Positions 29,137 through 37,673 of a DNA stretch of 64,000 nucleotides are shown here, in pieces. The notes under the pieces are model-generated. The model was given only the letters and a program-made list of their open reading frames with translations, was not told where the DNA came from and did no database searches. The stretch is from Gammaproteobacteria bacterium. GTDB lineage: Bacteria; Pseudomonadota; Gammaproteobacteria; Enterobacterales; Psychrobiaceae. The DNA lies in NCBI GenBank assembly GCA_013214965.1, contig JABSRU010000004.1, positions 124,001 to 188,000 on the forward strand. Reading direction: 5' to 3'. The number at the start of each line of letters is the position of its first letter. The first letter of the stretch is position 1. A program made the translations under genes and the position numbers.

Positions 29137-30372
29137 CTACAGAGCGTGCAAAGTACGGGCTCTGATTGTACCTTCAATTTTATTTAATTCATCGAGTGCG
29201 ACGTCGGCGTCTTTAGAGTCGACCTCCATCACAACATAGCCAATTTCTGCGGTAGTTTGGAGATATTGCGCTGAAATATTAATGTTACGCTCGGCAAAGG
29301 CCATATTAATCTGATTCATAATGCCTGGTTGGTTATGGTGAATATGTAAAAGACGAGACGAGCCAACATGCTGAGGTAGCGATACTTCAGGGAAGTTAAC
29401 CGCTGATAATGTTGAGCCATTGTCAGAGTATTTGGCCAGTTTCCCAGCGACTTCAATACCAATGTTTTGTTGCGCTTCTTGCGTGCTACCACCAACATGA
29501 GGGGTTAAAATGACGTTGTCGATACCGCGTAATGGTGAGGTAAACTCTTCATTATTTGATTTAGGTTCAACGGGGAAGACATCGATTGCTGCCCCACTAA
29601 TATGACCACTTTTTAATGAGTCCGCTAAGTCATCAATATTGACCACTGTACCGCGTGATGCATTAATAAAGATTGCACCGGCCTTCATTGTTGCCAATTG
29701 TTCGGCTTTAAACATATATTTTGTTTGCGGTGTTTCTGGCACATGCAAAGTAATAATATCGGACGTAGCCAATAGTTCGTCCATTTTAGCAATTTGACTG
29801 GCGTTACCCAGTGGCAGTTTGTCTTCGATATCATAAAACCGTACCCGCATCCCGAGGTTTTCCGCTAGGATCCCCAGTTGCATCCCTATGTGGCCATAAC
29901 CAATAATACCTAATTGTTTACCACGGGCTTCAAATGAACCGGTTGCAGATTTTTGCCATTCACCTCGATGGGCTTTAGCGCTTTTCTCTGGAATACCACG
30001 TAACAATAGTAATGTTTCACCTAATACTAGTTCGGCGACTGAGCGGGTATTTGAGAACGGGGCATTAAAAACGGGAATGCCACGCTTCTCTGCCGCCGCC
30101 AAGTTGACCTGATTAGTGCCAATACAAAAGCAACCGATCGCCACTAATTTATTCGCTGCGGCGATAACGTTTTCGTTAAGTTCGGTGCGTGAGCGAATAC
30201 CAATGAAATGGACATCTTTGATTTTTTCGATTAGCTCTTCTTCCGGTAAGGACGTTTTTAAGCACTCGATATTTTGATAGCCAGCATTTTGCAGTACTTC
30301 TAATGAACTCGGGTGTAACCCTTCAAGCAGTAATATTTTAATTTTGTCTTTGGTGAGTGAAAAATGAGCCAT
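29137..30372 (-). CDS. serA: D-3-phosphoglycerate dehydrogenase
   Basis: First step of serine synthesis: 3-phosphoglycerate to 3-phosphohydroxypyruvate. Domains in order: substrate/NAD-binding 2-hydroxyacid dehydrogenase (G-Y-G-H-I-G-M-Q-L-G Rossmann motif; catalytic Arg in N-A-S-R-G-T, Glu in P-V-E-P, His in T-P-H-V-G-G-S) and a C-terminal ACT domain (H-H-N-Q-P-G-I-M) that mediates serine feedback in the E. coli enzyme. ATG 30372, after AGGAA, gives 411 residues starting M-A-H-F-S-L-T-K-D-K like E. coli; seven extra codons upstream are unlikely to be used. Confidence 0.97.
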   Translation of the reverse strand: MAHFSLTKDKIKILLLEGLHPSSLEVLQNAGYQNIECLKTSLPEEELIEKIKDVHFIGIRSRTELNENVIAAANKLVAIGCFCIGTNQVNLAAAEKRGIPVFNAPFSNTRSVAELVLGETLLLLRGIPEKSAKAHRGEWQKSATGSFEARGKQLGIIGYGHIGMQLGILAENLGMRVRFYDIEDKLPLGNASQIAKMDELLATSDIITLHVPETPQTKYMFKAEQLATMKAGAIFINASRGTVVNIDDLADSLKSGHISGAAIDVFPVEPKSNNEEFTSPLRGIDNVILTPHVGGSTQEAQQNIGIEVAGKLAKYSDNGSTLSAVNFPEVSLPQHVGSSRLLHIHHNQPGIMNQINMAFAERNINISAQYLQTTAEIGYVVMEVDSKDADVALDELNKIEGTIRARTLHAL

Positions 30373-30682
30373 CTTTTTTATTCCTAGCAACAATTACGGA
30401 GGTATTAGACTTTAAAGTAACAAATTTAACCATTTAATGATAATGATAAATTGAAATAAGAATAAAAATATTTATATAAGCTACAGCCCTTGATAACCAT
30501 GGCGATAATTAATATGTTACGAGGCTAATGTATAGGGAAATACGCTTGAGAAATGATGGTTATCAACTAGTTTTATAGTGCTTGATGTTAATTTGTTGTT
30601 AATGTCTGTTTTTTGGCGGGTAGAGATTAAAAAACACCCGTAACCAAATGCTATTAGTCACGAGGATCATTACAGGGCTACT
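30373..30682. other. serA-rpiA intergenic region
   Basis: 310 bases without a gene. Very AT-rich next to serA and presumably holding its promoter, which I cannot place with confidence. A CGGGT...ACCCG inverted repeat near 30617-30641 lies just past the rpiA stop and could be a weak terminator. No credible small ORF was seen. Confidence 0.5.
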
Positions 30683-31342
30683 TTATTTGTTGATTGTCTC
30701 AACCCCATTTGGGGTGGCCAGTAATAAAGTGTCGGCACTACGTTCGGCAAAAAAACCGTTAGTTACTACACCAACAATGTTATTGATTTTTCGCTCTAAA
30801 TCACAAGCATTTTCGATTTTTAAATTATAAACATCAAGAATAACATTGCCGTTGTCGGTGAGCACACCTTCACGGTACACCGGATCTCCACCGAGTTTAA
30901 CTAGCTGGCGAGCAGCATAAGACCGGGCCATTGGAATGACTTCGACTGGCAGTGGAAAGTCACCTAGTAACTTGACATATTTACTTTGATCAGCAATACA
31001 GACAAATTTCTCTGCGACGGCAGCAATGATCTTTTCGCGTGTTAATGCCGCGCCACCGCCTTTGATCATCTGCATGTGGTGATTAATTTCATCGGCCCCG
31101 TCAACATAGACACTTAATTGGTCAACGGTGTTAAGGTCAAACACTGGAATGCCGTATTCTTTTAAGCGTCGAGTAGACTCTTCAGAGCTCGATACAGCGC
31201 CTTCAATATCGCCTTTGATACTGCCTAAGGCATCAATAAAATGATTAACGGTTGAGCCGGTACCAACACCAATAATAGTGTCTTTCTCAACATATTTTAA
31301 CGCAGCCCAGCCAGCGGCTTTTTTCATTTCATCTTGATTCAT
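30683..31342 (-). CDS. rpiA: Ribose-5-phosphate isomerase A
   Basis: Interconverts ribose 5-phosphate and ribulose 5-phosphate in the pentose phosphate pathway. Length 219 equals E. coli RpiA. Signatures: [11 protein letters not shown] near residue 25, D-G-A-D-E-I (catalytic Asp region) and [11 protein letters not shown]. rpiA upstream of serA on the same strand is the enteric order too. Confidence 0.97.
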   Translation of the reverse strand: MNQDEMKKAAGWAALKYVEKDTIIGVGTGSTVNHFIDALGSIKGDIEGAVSSSEESTRRLKEYGIPVFDLNTVDQLSVYVDGADEINHHMQMIKGGGAALTREKIIAAVAEKFVCIADQSKYVKLLGDFPLPVEVIPMARSYAARQLVKLGGDPVYREGVLTDNGNVILDVYNLKIENACDLERKINNIVGVVTNGFFAERSADTLLLATPNGVETINK

Positions 31343-31405
31343 TTGTGTGATCCAGCTAACAGAATTTTGGAGGGATATTGTACATAAAGCCGGATTGAAT
31401 AGGAA

Positions 31406-31639
31406 TTAGTGTTTACGTTTTAATTTTCTGATGAAAGCGTCCATTTTTCGGCCGGCTTGACTCAGCATCCGTTGTGAAATTTTCAAATAGTGTTTTGCCC
31501 ACTGGTATTCTAGGGCTAAAATAGTCAGTGCTAATGGAATAATTAAGATGGCTGGGCCCGGTAGCACTATCATGATCAATCCTAATAATAGTAGGAGACC
31601 ACCGATGATCGTAATAGATAGTTTTTTTAATTTTTGCAT
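31406..31639 (-). CDS. Small PGPGW-type membrane protein
   Basis: 77-residue protein with two closely spaced hydrophobic helices separated by the conserved turn V-L-P-G-P-A, as in the PGPGW transmembrane family (the usual G-W ending of the motif is A-I here). The C-terminal third is strongly basic (R-K-L-K-R-K-H), so both ends probably face the cytoplasm. Function of the family is unknown. The next gene on this strand, rpiA, begins 63 bases downstream. Confidence 0.75.
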   Translation of the reverse strand: MQKLKKLSITIIGGLLLLLGLIMIVLPGPAILIIPLALTILALEYQWAKHYLKISQRMLSQAGRKMDAFIRKLKRKH

Positions 31640-31790
31640 GATAATTGCTTTCCTTAGTTGTTCACGTCAATATTAATGATTAAAGCAATAATGAAGCCAA
31701 ACATTTAAGCTTATGTTATTAAATGTTTTTTATTTTTAAATGTTGGTTTAATTATATTGATTTGGTTAATCTGACGATGAAGGAATCTAA

Positions 31791-32066
31791 GTGACTAAAA
31801 AAACTGATTGGTATGTGTACCTGATGCGATGCAATGATAATTCATTGTATTGTGGAGTTACAACCGACTTGGTGCGGCGTGAACTTGAGCATAACGGTTT
31901 ACCAAAGGGGGCTAAATACACTCGAGTGCGCCGCCCTGTGACGATGGTGTATAACCAGCAAGTGGAAGATCGCAGCTGTGCCGGAAAACTGGAGGCACAG
32001 CTTAAAAAACTCACTAAAACTAAAAAAGAGCAACTAGTGGCTCGGTTTAACCAAACATGCAATTAG
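31791..32066 (+). CDS. GIY-YIG nuclease superfamily protein (YhbQ-like)
   Basis: 91-residue single-domain protein of the GIY-YIG fold: Y-V-Y-L-M-R-C, then S-L-Y-C-G-V-T-T-D-L-x-R-R, with the conserved Arg and later Glu in L-E-A-Q-L-K-K. E. coli YhbQ has been linked to DNA damage responses; substrate unclear. The start is GTG 31791, six bases after AAGGA. Its last 20 bases overlap the convergent PH-domain gene. Confidence 0.9.
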   Translation: MTKKTDWYVYLMRCNDNSLYCGVTTDLVRRELEHNGLPKGAKYTRVRRPVTMVYNQQVEDRSCAGKLEAQLKKLTKTKKEQLVARFNQTCN

Positions 32067-32424
32067 CTAAGGTTTTTTGGATCGCGACGACATCTGCACC
32101 ACGTTTTAGCTCATAAATAATAGGGTCAGTGGTGCCTGAAATCCAAATTTTAAGTTCTGAGTCCATATCAAAGTGTCCCGCGCTTTCGACAATGAAATGG
32201 GTAATCGACTTAAAAGGCACCGAGTGATATTCAATTTTTTTACCGGTTAATCCTTGCTTATCGATGATAATCATTCGTTTGTTGGTAAAGATAAACATAT
32301 CGCGAATGAGCTTAAACCCAAGTTCAACCTGTTCGTTGTCGGCCAAAATAGGTGAAAACTCTTGGTTTAGCTCTTCGCTATCCAGTTCTGATGCATTGCC
32401 AAGTAAGCTGTCTAATAATCCCAT
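32047..32424 (-). CDS. Bacterial PH-domain protein (bPH_1 type)
   Basis: 125-residue soluble protein matching the bacterial pleckstrin-homology family PF08000: alternating beta strands with F-I-F-T-N-K-R-M-I-I-I-D-K-Q-G-L-T-G-K, then S-V-P-F-K-S-I and a terminal helix. No membrane segment. Function unknown. It directly follows the acyltransferase gene with no gap, so the two are likely co-translated. Convergent overlap of 20 bases with the GIY-YIG gene. Confidence 0.8.
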   Translation of the reverse strand: MGLLDSLLGNASELDSEELNQEFSPILADNEQVELGFKLIRDMFIFTNKRMIIIDKQGLTGKKIEYHSVPFKSITHFIVESAGHFDMDSELKIWISGTTDPIIYELKRGADVVAIQKTLANCMFG

Positions 32425-33180
32425 TTAACTTTCCTTTTGTTGTGATATCAATTGCGCTTGCTTTATTCTGTCATGAACCAGAACAGAAATCTCTTTAATT
32501 GTAAGGTCTTGATATTCTTCTGGTTCGATAGGGTCTAATACATCAATGGTTAACTTATGACGACCCTTAAAGTGCAAGCTATGCTTTGGCGCAGCTTGGT
32601 CGGTACCCGCTAACACCACCGGCATAATCGCGACATTCATTTCTTTGGCTAATTTAAACGCGCCGGTTTTAAAGGGTTTAAGTTGACCATCTGCTGAACG
32701 AGAGCCCTCAGGAAAGATAAAAATAGAGCTGCCATTGCCTAAATGTGCTCGCGATTGGCTCATCATCATTTTGATTGACTTCATACCTCCGCGTTCAATC
32801 GCGACGTATTTATTTAAATACATCGCCCAGCCAACAAAGGGGATTTTAAAGTTTTCTATTTTTGAGACCCATTTAAAATGAACAAAAAGCATTGAAACAG
32901 CCAATACATCAATCATGGATAGATGGTTTGACACAATCACATAGGGCTTGTTGGTCACAAATTTGTTTCGCCCACTAACGCGCATTGACCAAAAAGGCAT
33001 ACTCCAAAGGTAACACCCCCCCCAGAAATGGCTAAAGAAATTAAGAGCGACCAGCCGCTTATCAAAAGGGGTACTGACAATGCGGATAATGATGGCTATA
33101 GGAAAAAGGACTATCGAAATAATAGCAACCCAACATATATAGACGATAGACAACAAATAACTCAAAAGCAGTTGCTCCAA
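32425..33180 (-). CDS. 1-acyl-sn-glycerol-3-phosphate acyltransferase family protein (PlsC-like)
   Basis: Membrane-bound acyltransferase of 251 residues. An N-terminal hydrophobic hairpin (about residues 8-35) is followed by the H-X4-D catalytic motif in N-H-L-S-M-I-D, motif II around the K-Y-V-A-I-E-R-G-G segment, and motif III F-P-E-G-S-R-S, then P-V-V-L-A-G as motif IV. It would acylate lysophosphatidate or a related lysolipid. It may be a paralogue of the main plsC, which I cannot judge from one window. Confidence 0.87.
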   Translation of the reverse strand: MEQLLLSYLLSIVYICWVAIISIVLFPIAIIIRIVSTPFDKRLVALNFFSHFWGGCYLWSMPFWSMRVSGRNKFVTNKPYVIVSNHLSMIDVLAVSMLFVHFKWVSKIENFKIPFVGWAMYLNKYVAIERGGMKSIKMMMSQSRAHLGNGSSIFIFPEGSRSADGQLKPFKTGAFKLAKEMNVAIMPVVLAGTDQAAPKHSLHFKGRHKLTIDVLDPIEPEEYQDLTIKEISVLVHDRIKQAQLISQQKES

Positions 33181-33314
33181 TAGATTAAATTTTTATGTGA
33201 TTGGTCAGTATAGCAACCTTCTTCAGTAAATTTTTCTAATTCATTAGCTTAAGTGTTCTGGTCAGATCTGATTGAAATTTTATCCATGCACTTTATGGGG
33301 AATTAGCGTGGAAC

Positions 33315-33355
33315 TTGACCATGATCAAGATCCTTTGTGATGAAAGCCATAAAAT
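33315..33355 (+). promoter_or_regulatory. FNR/EtrA-type class II promoter of the nap operon
   Basis: TTGACCATGATCAA (33315-33328) fits the FNR consensus TTGAT-N4-ATCAA with one change. TAAAAT (33350-33355) is a -10 box. The start point would be near 33362, placing the centre of the FNR site at about -41, the class II activator position. Anaerobic activation is what would be expected for nitrate respiration. Confidence 0.75.
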
Positions 33356-33387
33356 GGTCAGCATAGAATTTTATTGGAGCCCTAACT

Positions 33388-33525
33388 ATGAGTGCACTAG
33401 AGTCAATGATTTGGACCGTTCTAGGTTATCTCGCTATGCCAACCATTTTCATAATCGGTTTCGCTGGTGTTGCTGCTGTGTCTTTGCTGGTCTTAAAGAT
33501 GCTAACCAAACAATCTCAACAATAA
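33388..33525 (+). CDS. 45-residue nap-associated single-span membrane protein (TIGR02808 type)
   Basis: Small frame directly before napD with ATG 33388, eight bases after TTGGAG. The protein begins M-S-A-L-E-S-M-I-W-T-V-L-G-Y, continues as one hydrophobic helix and ends with K-M-L-T-K-Q-S-Q-Q. This agrees with a family of ~46-residue membrane proteins described near periplasmic nitrate reductase genes in Vibrio and Photobacterium. It is not obviously NapE, although it occupies the napE place. Its role is unknown; a quinol-route or assembly factor is a guess. Confidence 0.8.
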   Translation: MSALESMIWTVLGYLAMPTIFIIGFAGVAAVSLLVLKMLTKQSQQ

Positions 33526-33541
33526 CGATAGGTTTAATACC

Positions 33542-33853
33542 ATGATTAATTTACTTGAGCATGAACCTGTTCATGTTGCTGGAGTGCTAGTGAAAGCATT
33601 CCCACAAAATTGCCAAAATTTAGCCAATCAACTTAATGCCTTACCCGGTACTGAAGTCCATGAAATAACGACGGAAGGTGCAATGGTAGTGACTGTTGAG
33701 TCAAGCGACAAAGAGAAAAACATTGTTGATATTATCACTCATCTTAGTCAGTTAGATGGTGTGCTCGATACCTCGTTGATTTTCCACCACAACGACGCTG
33801 GGTTAGTGCCACATCAACCAAAATCACCAAATGAACCAATCAATTTTAGATAA
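33542..33853 (+). CDS. napD: NapD chaperone for periplasmic nitrate reductase
   Basis: Cytoplasmic ferredoxin-fold protein of 103 residues that binds the twin-arginine signal peptide of NapA and holds back export until the molybdenum cofactor is inserted. Recognised by H-V-A-G-V-L-V-K at the N-terminus, P-G-T-E-V-H and the later I-T-H-L-S-Q-L-D-G-V-L segment. It starts 16 bases after the small membrane protein gene and stands 49 bases before napA. Confidence 0.93.
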   Translation: MINLLEHEPVHVAGVLVKAFPQNCQNLANQLNALPGTEVHEITTEGAMVVTVESSDKEKNIVDIITHLSQLDGVLDTSLIFHHNDAGLVPHQPKSPNEPINFR

Positions 33854-33902
33854 TTATAATTAACGTTCATATCAATGAACGATACAGTCAGGAGGAGAAG
33901 TG

Positions 33903-36392
33903 ATGAGTTTATCAAGACGTGACTTCATTAAAGCAAACGCAATCGCAGCTACAGCAGCCGCAGCTGGAATCGCTATTCCAGCCACCGCATCTAATCTAGT
34001 GACCGATTCTGCAAAAAGTAAAATTAAATGGGACAAAGCGCCATGTCGCTTTTGCGGTACCGGTTGTAGCGTTCTGGTTGGTAGTCAAGATGGTAAAGTG
34101 GTTGCGACTCAGGGCGATCCAGATGCACCTGTTAACAAAGGTCTTAATTGTATTAAAGGCTATTTTTTATCGAAAATTATGTACGGTAAGGACCGCTTAA
34201 CCCAACCATTATTACGGATGACTGACGGTGAATATGATAAAGAAGGTGATTTTGTGCCAGTGAGCTGGGATAAAGCCTTTGATGTTATGGCGATGAAGTT
34301 TAAAAAGACCTTAAAAGACAAAGGACCTACTGCCATTGGCATGTTTGGTTCTGGTCAATGGACGGTGATGGAAGGTTATGCGGCTGTTAAGCTGATGAAA
34401 GCTGGTTTCCGCTCTAACAATATTGATCCTAATGCTCGTCATTGTATGGCATCGGCTGTTGGTGGTTTCATGCGTACCTTTGGTATTGATGAGCCCATGG
34501 GTTGTTATGATGACTTTGAAGCGTCTGACTGTTTCGTGCTGTGGGGCTCGAATATGGCAGAAATGCATCCGATATTATGGTCGCGTTTAACGGATCGTCG
34601 GTTGTCTCAAGAGCATGTTAAAGTGCATGTGATGTCTACTTATAAGCATCGCTCATTTGAGTTAGCCGATAACGGCATGATCTTTACGCCAAATACCGAT
34701 TTAGCCATTGCCAACTTCATTGCAAACTACATTATTCAAACCGATTCAGTGAACTGGGACTTTGTTAATAAGCATACCCACTTCAAGAAAGCGACTACTG
34801 ATATTGGTTATGGTTTACGCCCTGAGCATAAGCTCGAGCAAGCCGCGAAGAATGTTGCGTCTAAAGGTAAAATTCATGACATGACGTTCGAGGAATATAA
34901 AGCGCAAGTTGCTGAATATACCGTCGAGAAAACAGAAGAAATTTCTGGTGTTCCAGCGAAGAAATTAATTGAAATGGCGAAAGCTTATGCTGATCCAAAA
35001 GTGAAGGTAATGTCACTGTGGACCATGGGCATGAATCAACATACCCGTGGCGTGTGGATGAACAGCTTGGTTTATAACATTCACTTGTTAACCGGTAAAA
35101 TATCGTTACCAGGTAACGGACCATTCTCATTAACCGGTCAGCCTTCGGCCTGTGGTACGGCACGTGAAGTAGGAACATTCTCACATCGTTTACCAGCAGA
35201 TTTAGTGGTCAAGAAAAAAGCCCATCGTGATATCGCTGAAAAAATCTGGAAATTACCTGAGGGCACAATCCCTGGTAAGCCAGGTTATCATGCTGTAGAA
35301 CAAAACCGGATGCTTAAAGACGGTAAGCTAAACGCTTACTGGGTGATGTGTAATAACAACATGCAAGCGGCACCAAACATGAATGAAGAGGGATTACCTG
35401 GTTACCGTAATCCTGATAACTTCATCGTGGTATCAGACCCTTACCCAACGGTAACATGTCAAGCAGCGGATCTAATTTTACCGACAGCAATGTGGGTAGA
35501 AAAAGAAGGTTGTTACGGTAATGCCGAACGTCGTACTCAGCAATGGTTCCAGCAAGTTAAAGCACCGGGCGAAGCAAAGTCCGATTTGTGGCAACTAATG
35601 GAATTTTCAAAGCGCTTCAAAATTGAAGAAGTGTGGGACGAAGAGCTGTTAGCTAAAGCACCACATTTACGTGGCAAAACCATGTATGACGTGTTGTACC
35701 GTAATGGCAATGTTGATGCATTCTCAATTGATGAAGCCAAAGAGCTTAACGATGATGCACACGATTGTGGCTTCTATGTTCAAAAAGGGCTATTCGAAGA
35801 ATACGCCACTTTTGGTCGCGGTCACGGTCATGATTTAGCCCCTTACGAAATGTATCAAAAAGCCCGTGGTCTTCGTTGGCCCGTAGTTGATGGTAAAGAA
35901 ACCCTATGGCGCTTTAAAGAAGGATCTGATCCTTATGTTGGTAAAGGTAAGGATTTTGAATTTTACGGTAAGCCAGATGGTAAGGCATTCATTATTGCTG
36001 CACCTTATGAAAAACCGCCTGAATCACCGGATGAAGAATATGACATGTGGTTATGTACCGGTCGAGTGCTAGAGCATTGGCATTCTGGTTCAATGACCCG
36101 TCGTGTTCCTGAGTTGTATCGTGCATTCCCAGATGCTGTGGTCTTTATGCACCCTGATGATGCGCGCAAGCGTAACTTACGTCGCGGTGACGAGGTTATT
36201 GTGGAATCACGTCGTGGTGAAATGAAGAGTCGAATTGAAACACGTGGTCGTAACAGACCGCCTGTTGGCTTGGTGTTTGTACCGTGGTTTGATGCGCGTC
36301 AGCTGATTAATAAACTCACCCTTGATGCGACAGATCCATTATCAAAACAAACCGATTATAAAAAATGCGCGATTAAAGTGCGTAAAGCGTAA
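33903..36392 (+). CDS. napA: Periplasmic nitrate reductase, catalytic subunit
   Basis: Bis-MGD molybdoenzyme that reduces nitrate to nitrite in the periplasm. Twin-arginine signal S-R-R-D-F-I-K at the N-terminus, [4Fe-4S] cysteines C48, C51, C55 and C83 (C-R-F-C-G-T-G-C and N-C-I-K-G), and the Mo-ligating Cys near 181 in R-H-C-M-A-S-A. The last ~120 residues are the molydopterin dinucleotide-binding domain ([15 protein letters not shown]). 829 residues from ATG 33903, which follows GGAGGAG; GTG 33900 overlaps the same site and is less likely. Confidence 0.98.
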   Translation: MSLSRRDFIKANAIAATAAAAGIAIPATASNLVTDSAKSKIKWDKAPCRFCGTGCSVLVGSQDGKVVATQGDPDAPVNKGLNCIKGYFLSKIMYGKDRLTQPLLRMTDGEYDKEGDFVPVSWDKAFDVMAMKFKKTLKDKGPTAIGMFGSGQWTVMEGYAAVKLMKAGFRSNNIDPNARHCMASAVGGFMRTFGIDEPMGCYDDFEASDCFVLWGSNMAEMHPILWSRLTDRRLSQEHVKVHVMSTYKHRSFELADNGMIFTPNTDLAIANFIANYIIQTDSVNWDFVNKHTHFKKATTDIGYGLRPEHKLEQAAKNVASKGKIHDMTFEEYKAQVAEYTVEKTEEISGVPAKKLIEMAKAYADPKVKVMSLWTMGMNQHTRGVWMNSLVYNIHLLTGKISLPGNGPFSLTGQPSACGTAREVGTFSHRLPADLVVKKKAHRDIAEKIWKLPEGTIPGKPGYHAVEQNRMLKDGKLNAYWVMCNNNMQAAPNMNEEGLPGYRNPDNFIVVSDPYPTVTCQAADLILPTAMWVEKEGCYGNAERRTQQWFQQVKAPGEAKSDLWQLMEFSKRFKIEEVWDEELLAKAPHLRGKTMYDVLYRNGNVDAFSIDEAKELNDDAHDCGFYVQKGLFEEYATFGRGHGHDLAPYEMYQKARGLRWPVVDGKETLWRFKEGSDPYVGKGKDFEFYGKPDGKAFIIAAPYEKPPESPDEEYDMWLCTGRVLEHWHSGSMTRRVPELYRAFPDAVVFMHPDDARKRNLRRGDEVIVESRRGEMKSRIETRGRNRPPVGLVFVPWFDARQLINKLTLDATDPLSKQTDYKKCAIKVRKA

Positions 36393-36467
36393 TTGAGGTG
36401 AGAGCGTCGCAACGATTGGATGCTCTTGATAATGCTGAAAGGTTTGCCAATAAGGCGGAGTATAAAA

Positions 36468-36935
36468 ATGAAAAAAATAATGATAGTGCTTATCGCAATG
36501 AGCATAGCTACTGGAGCAGTAGCACAAACCAAAGCTGAAATAATGGTTAATAATGGCGGCGTTGAGTCATTACGTGGTAGTGCAGAGTTAGATGTAACAC
36601 GTAGCGCTGATAAACATAAGCGGGTGTTAAAAGATCGTGAGCCATTACAGCGTAATTATGTTCACCAACCACCGATTATTCCTCATCAAGTTCGTGGTTA
36701 CAAAGTTAATTTGAATGTCAATAAATGTTTGTCTTGTCATGGTTGGAAATACGCACGTGAAACCGGAGCAACTAAAATTAGTCCAACGCATTTTGAAACA
36801 CGCGAAGGCATGACGTTGTCCGATGTGTCACCACGTCGCTATTTTTGTCAACAGTGTCACGTTCCTCAAGTTGATGGTAGACCGTTGGTTGAAAATGATT
36901 TCAAAGCCGTTGATTCATTATCTCAGTATAAATAG
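36468..36935 (+). CDS. napB: Periplasmic nitrate reductase di-haem cytochrome c subunit
   Basis: Periplasmic electron donor to NapA, 155 residues. Signal peptide M-K-K-I-M-I-V-L-I-A to V-A-Q, then two haem sites C-L-S-C-H and C-Q-Q-C-H with the conserved P-P-x-I-P-H segment before them and S-P-R-R-Y-F-C leading into the second. ATG 36468 follows GCGGAG; the open frame extends 16 codons upstream without signal-peptide character. Between napA and napC. Confidence 0.96.
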   Translation: MKKIMIVLIAMSIATGAVAQTKAEIMVNNGGVESLRGSAELDVTRSADKHKRVLKDREPLQRNYVHQPPIIPHQVRGYKVNLNVNKCLSCHGWKYARETGATKISPTHFETREGMTLSDVSPRRYFCQQCHVPQVDGRPLVENDFKAVDSLSQYK

Positions 36936-36949
36936 CTGAGGGGGAAGAT

Positions 36950-37534
36950 ATGAACATATTAAAAAAATTGTGGCTCACGCTGTCTACGCCCAGCAAGGCT
37001 GGAGTGGGTCTGGTGTTGGCATTAGGCTTTGTTGGTGGCGTGGTGTTTTGGGGTGGATTTAATACCACATTATCACTCACTAACACCGAAGAATTTTGTA
37101 CCGGTTGTCACGAAATGGCTGATAATGTTTATCAGGAATATCGTGAAACTATTCATTACTCTAATCGCTCAGGTGTGCGTGCTACTTGTCCCGACTGTCA
37201 TGTGCCTAAGGATTGGACCCATAAAATTATTCGTAAAATTGCAGCGAGTAAAGAAGTGTGGGGTATGCTGACCGGCATCATTGATACACGAGAGAAGTTT
37301 GTTGATCATCGCAAGTCCATGGCGATGCGTGAGTGGAAACGGATGAAAGACAATGACTCAAGAGAGTGCCGAAACTGTCACAATTTTGAATACATGGACT
37401 TCTCTGAACAAGGTAGTCGCAGCGTTAAAATGCATTCAACAGCATTAGCTAGTGGTGAAAAAACCTGTATCGATTGTCATAAAGGGATTGCTCATGAGCT
37501 ACCTGATATGAAAGGCGTCGAAGGCTGGCACTAA
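36950..37534 (+). CDS. napC: Membrane-anchored tetrahaem cytochrome c (quinol dehydrogenase)
   Basis: NapC/NirT-family protein that oxidises menaquinol/ubiquinol and passes electrons to NapB. One N-terminal transmembrane anchor (about residues 18-38) and four CXXCH sites: C-T-G-C-H, C-P-D-C-H, C-R-N-C-H, C-I-D-C-H. 194 residues is usual. It ends the operon, just before the terminator at 37558. With no napG/H/F in the window, this set is of the NapC-dependent kind. Confidence 0.96.
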   Translation: MNILKKLWLTLSTPSKAGVGLVLALGFVGGVVFWGGFNTTLSLTNTEEFCTGCHEMADNVYQEYRETIHYSNRSGVRATCPDCHVPKDWTHKIIRKIAASKEVWGMLTGIIDTREKFVDHRKSMAMREWKRMKDNDSRECRNCHNFEYMDFSEQGSRSVKMHSTALASGEKTCIDCHKGIAHELPDMKGVEGWH

Positions 37535-37557
37535 GGATTGAGGGTTAGTTAAGGTAG

Positions 37558-37581
37558 AAAGACCACATTTGTGGTCTTTTT
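37558..37581 (+). terminator. Rho-independent terminator of the nap operon
   Basis: AAAGACCAC / GTGGTCTTT with an ATTT loop and further T residues, 24 bases after the napC stop. Confidence 0.92.
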
Positions 37582-37673
37582 ATCCTTTAAAATAAATAGC
37601 CGTTTAGATGGCTAAAGTTGACAGTTGGCGCTAATTCCGTTATTTTGATTTTTTGGACCAAAGAACTCAATCA

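Noticed and set aside
30430-30460. Fur-box-like GATAAT repeats upstream of serA
   Set aside because: Only two of three hexamers are convincing and the region is extremely AT-rich; serA is not a usual Fur target.
31787-32062. 91-codon minus-strand frame opposite the GIY-YIG gene
   Set aside because: Almost exactly covers the gene on the other strand, has no family similarity, and the plus-strand gene is a clear family member with a ribosome site.
33315-33545. 76-codon plus-strand frame before napD
   Set aside because: Overlaps the FNR promoter and the better supported 45-residue membrane protein in another frame; no ribosome site and no protein-like pattern.
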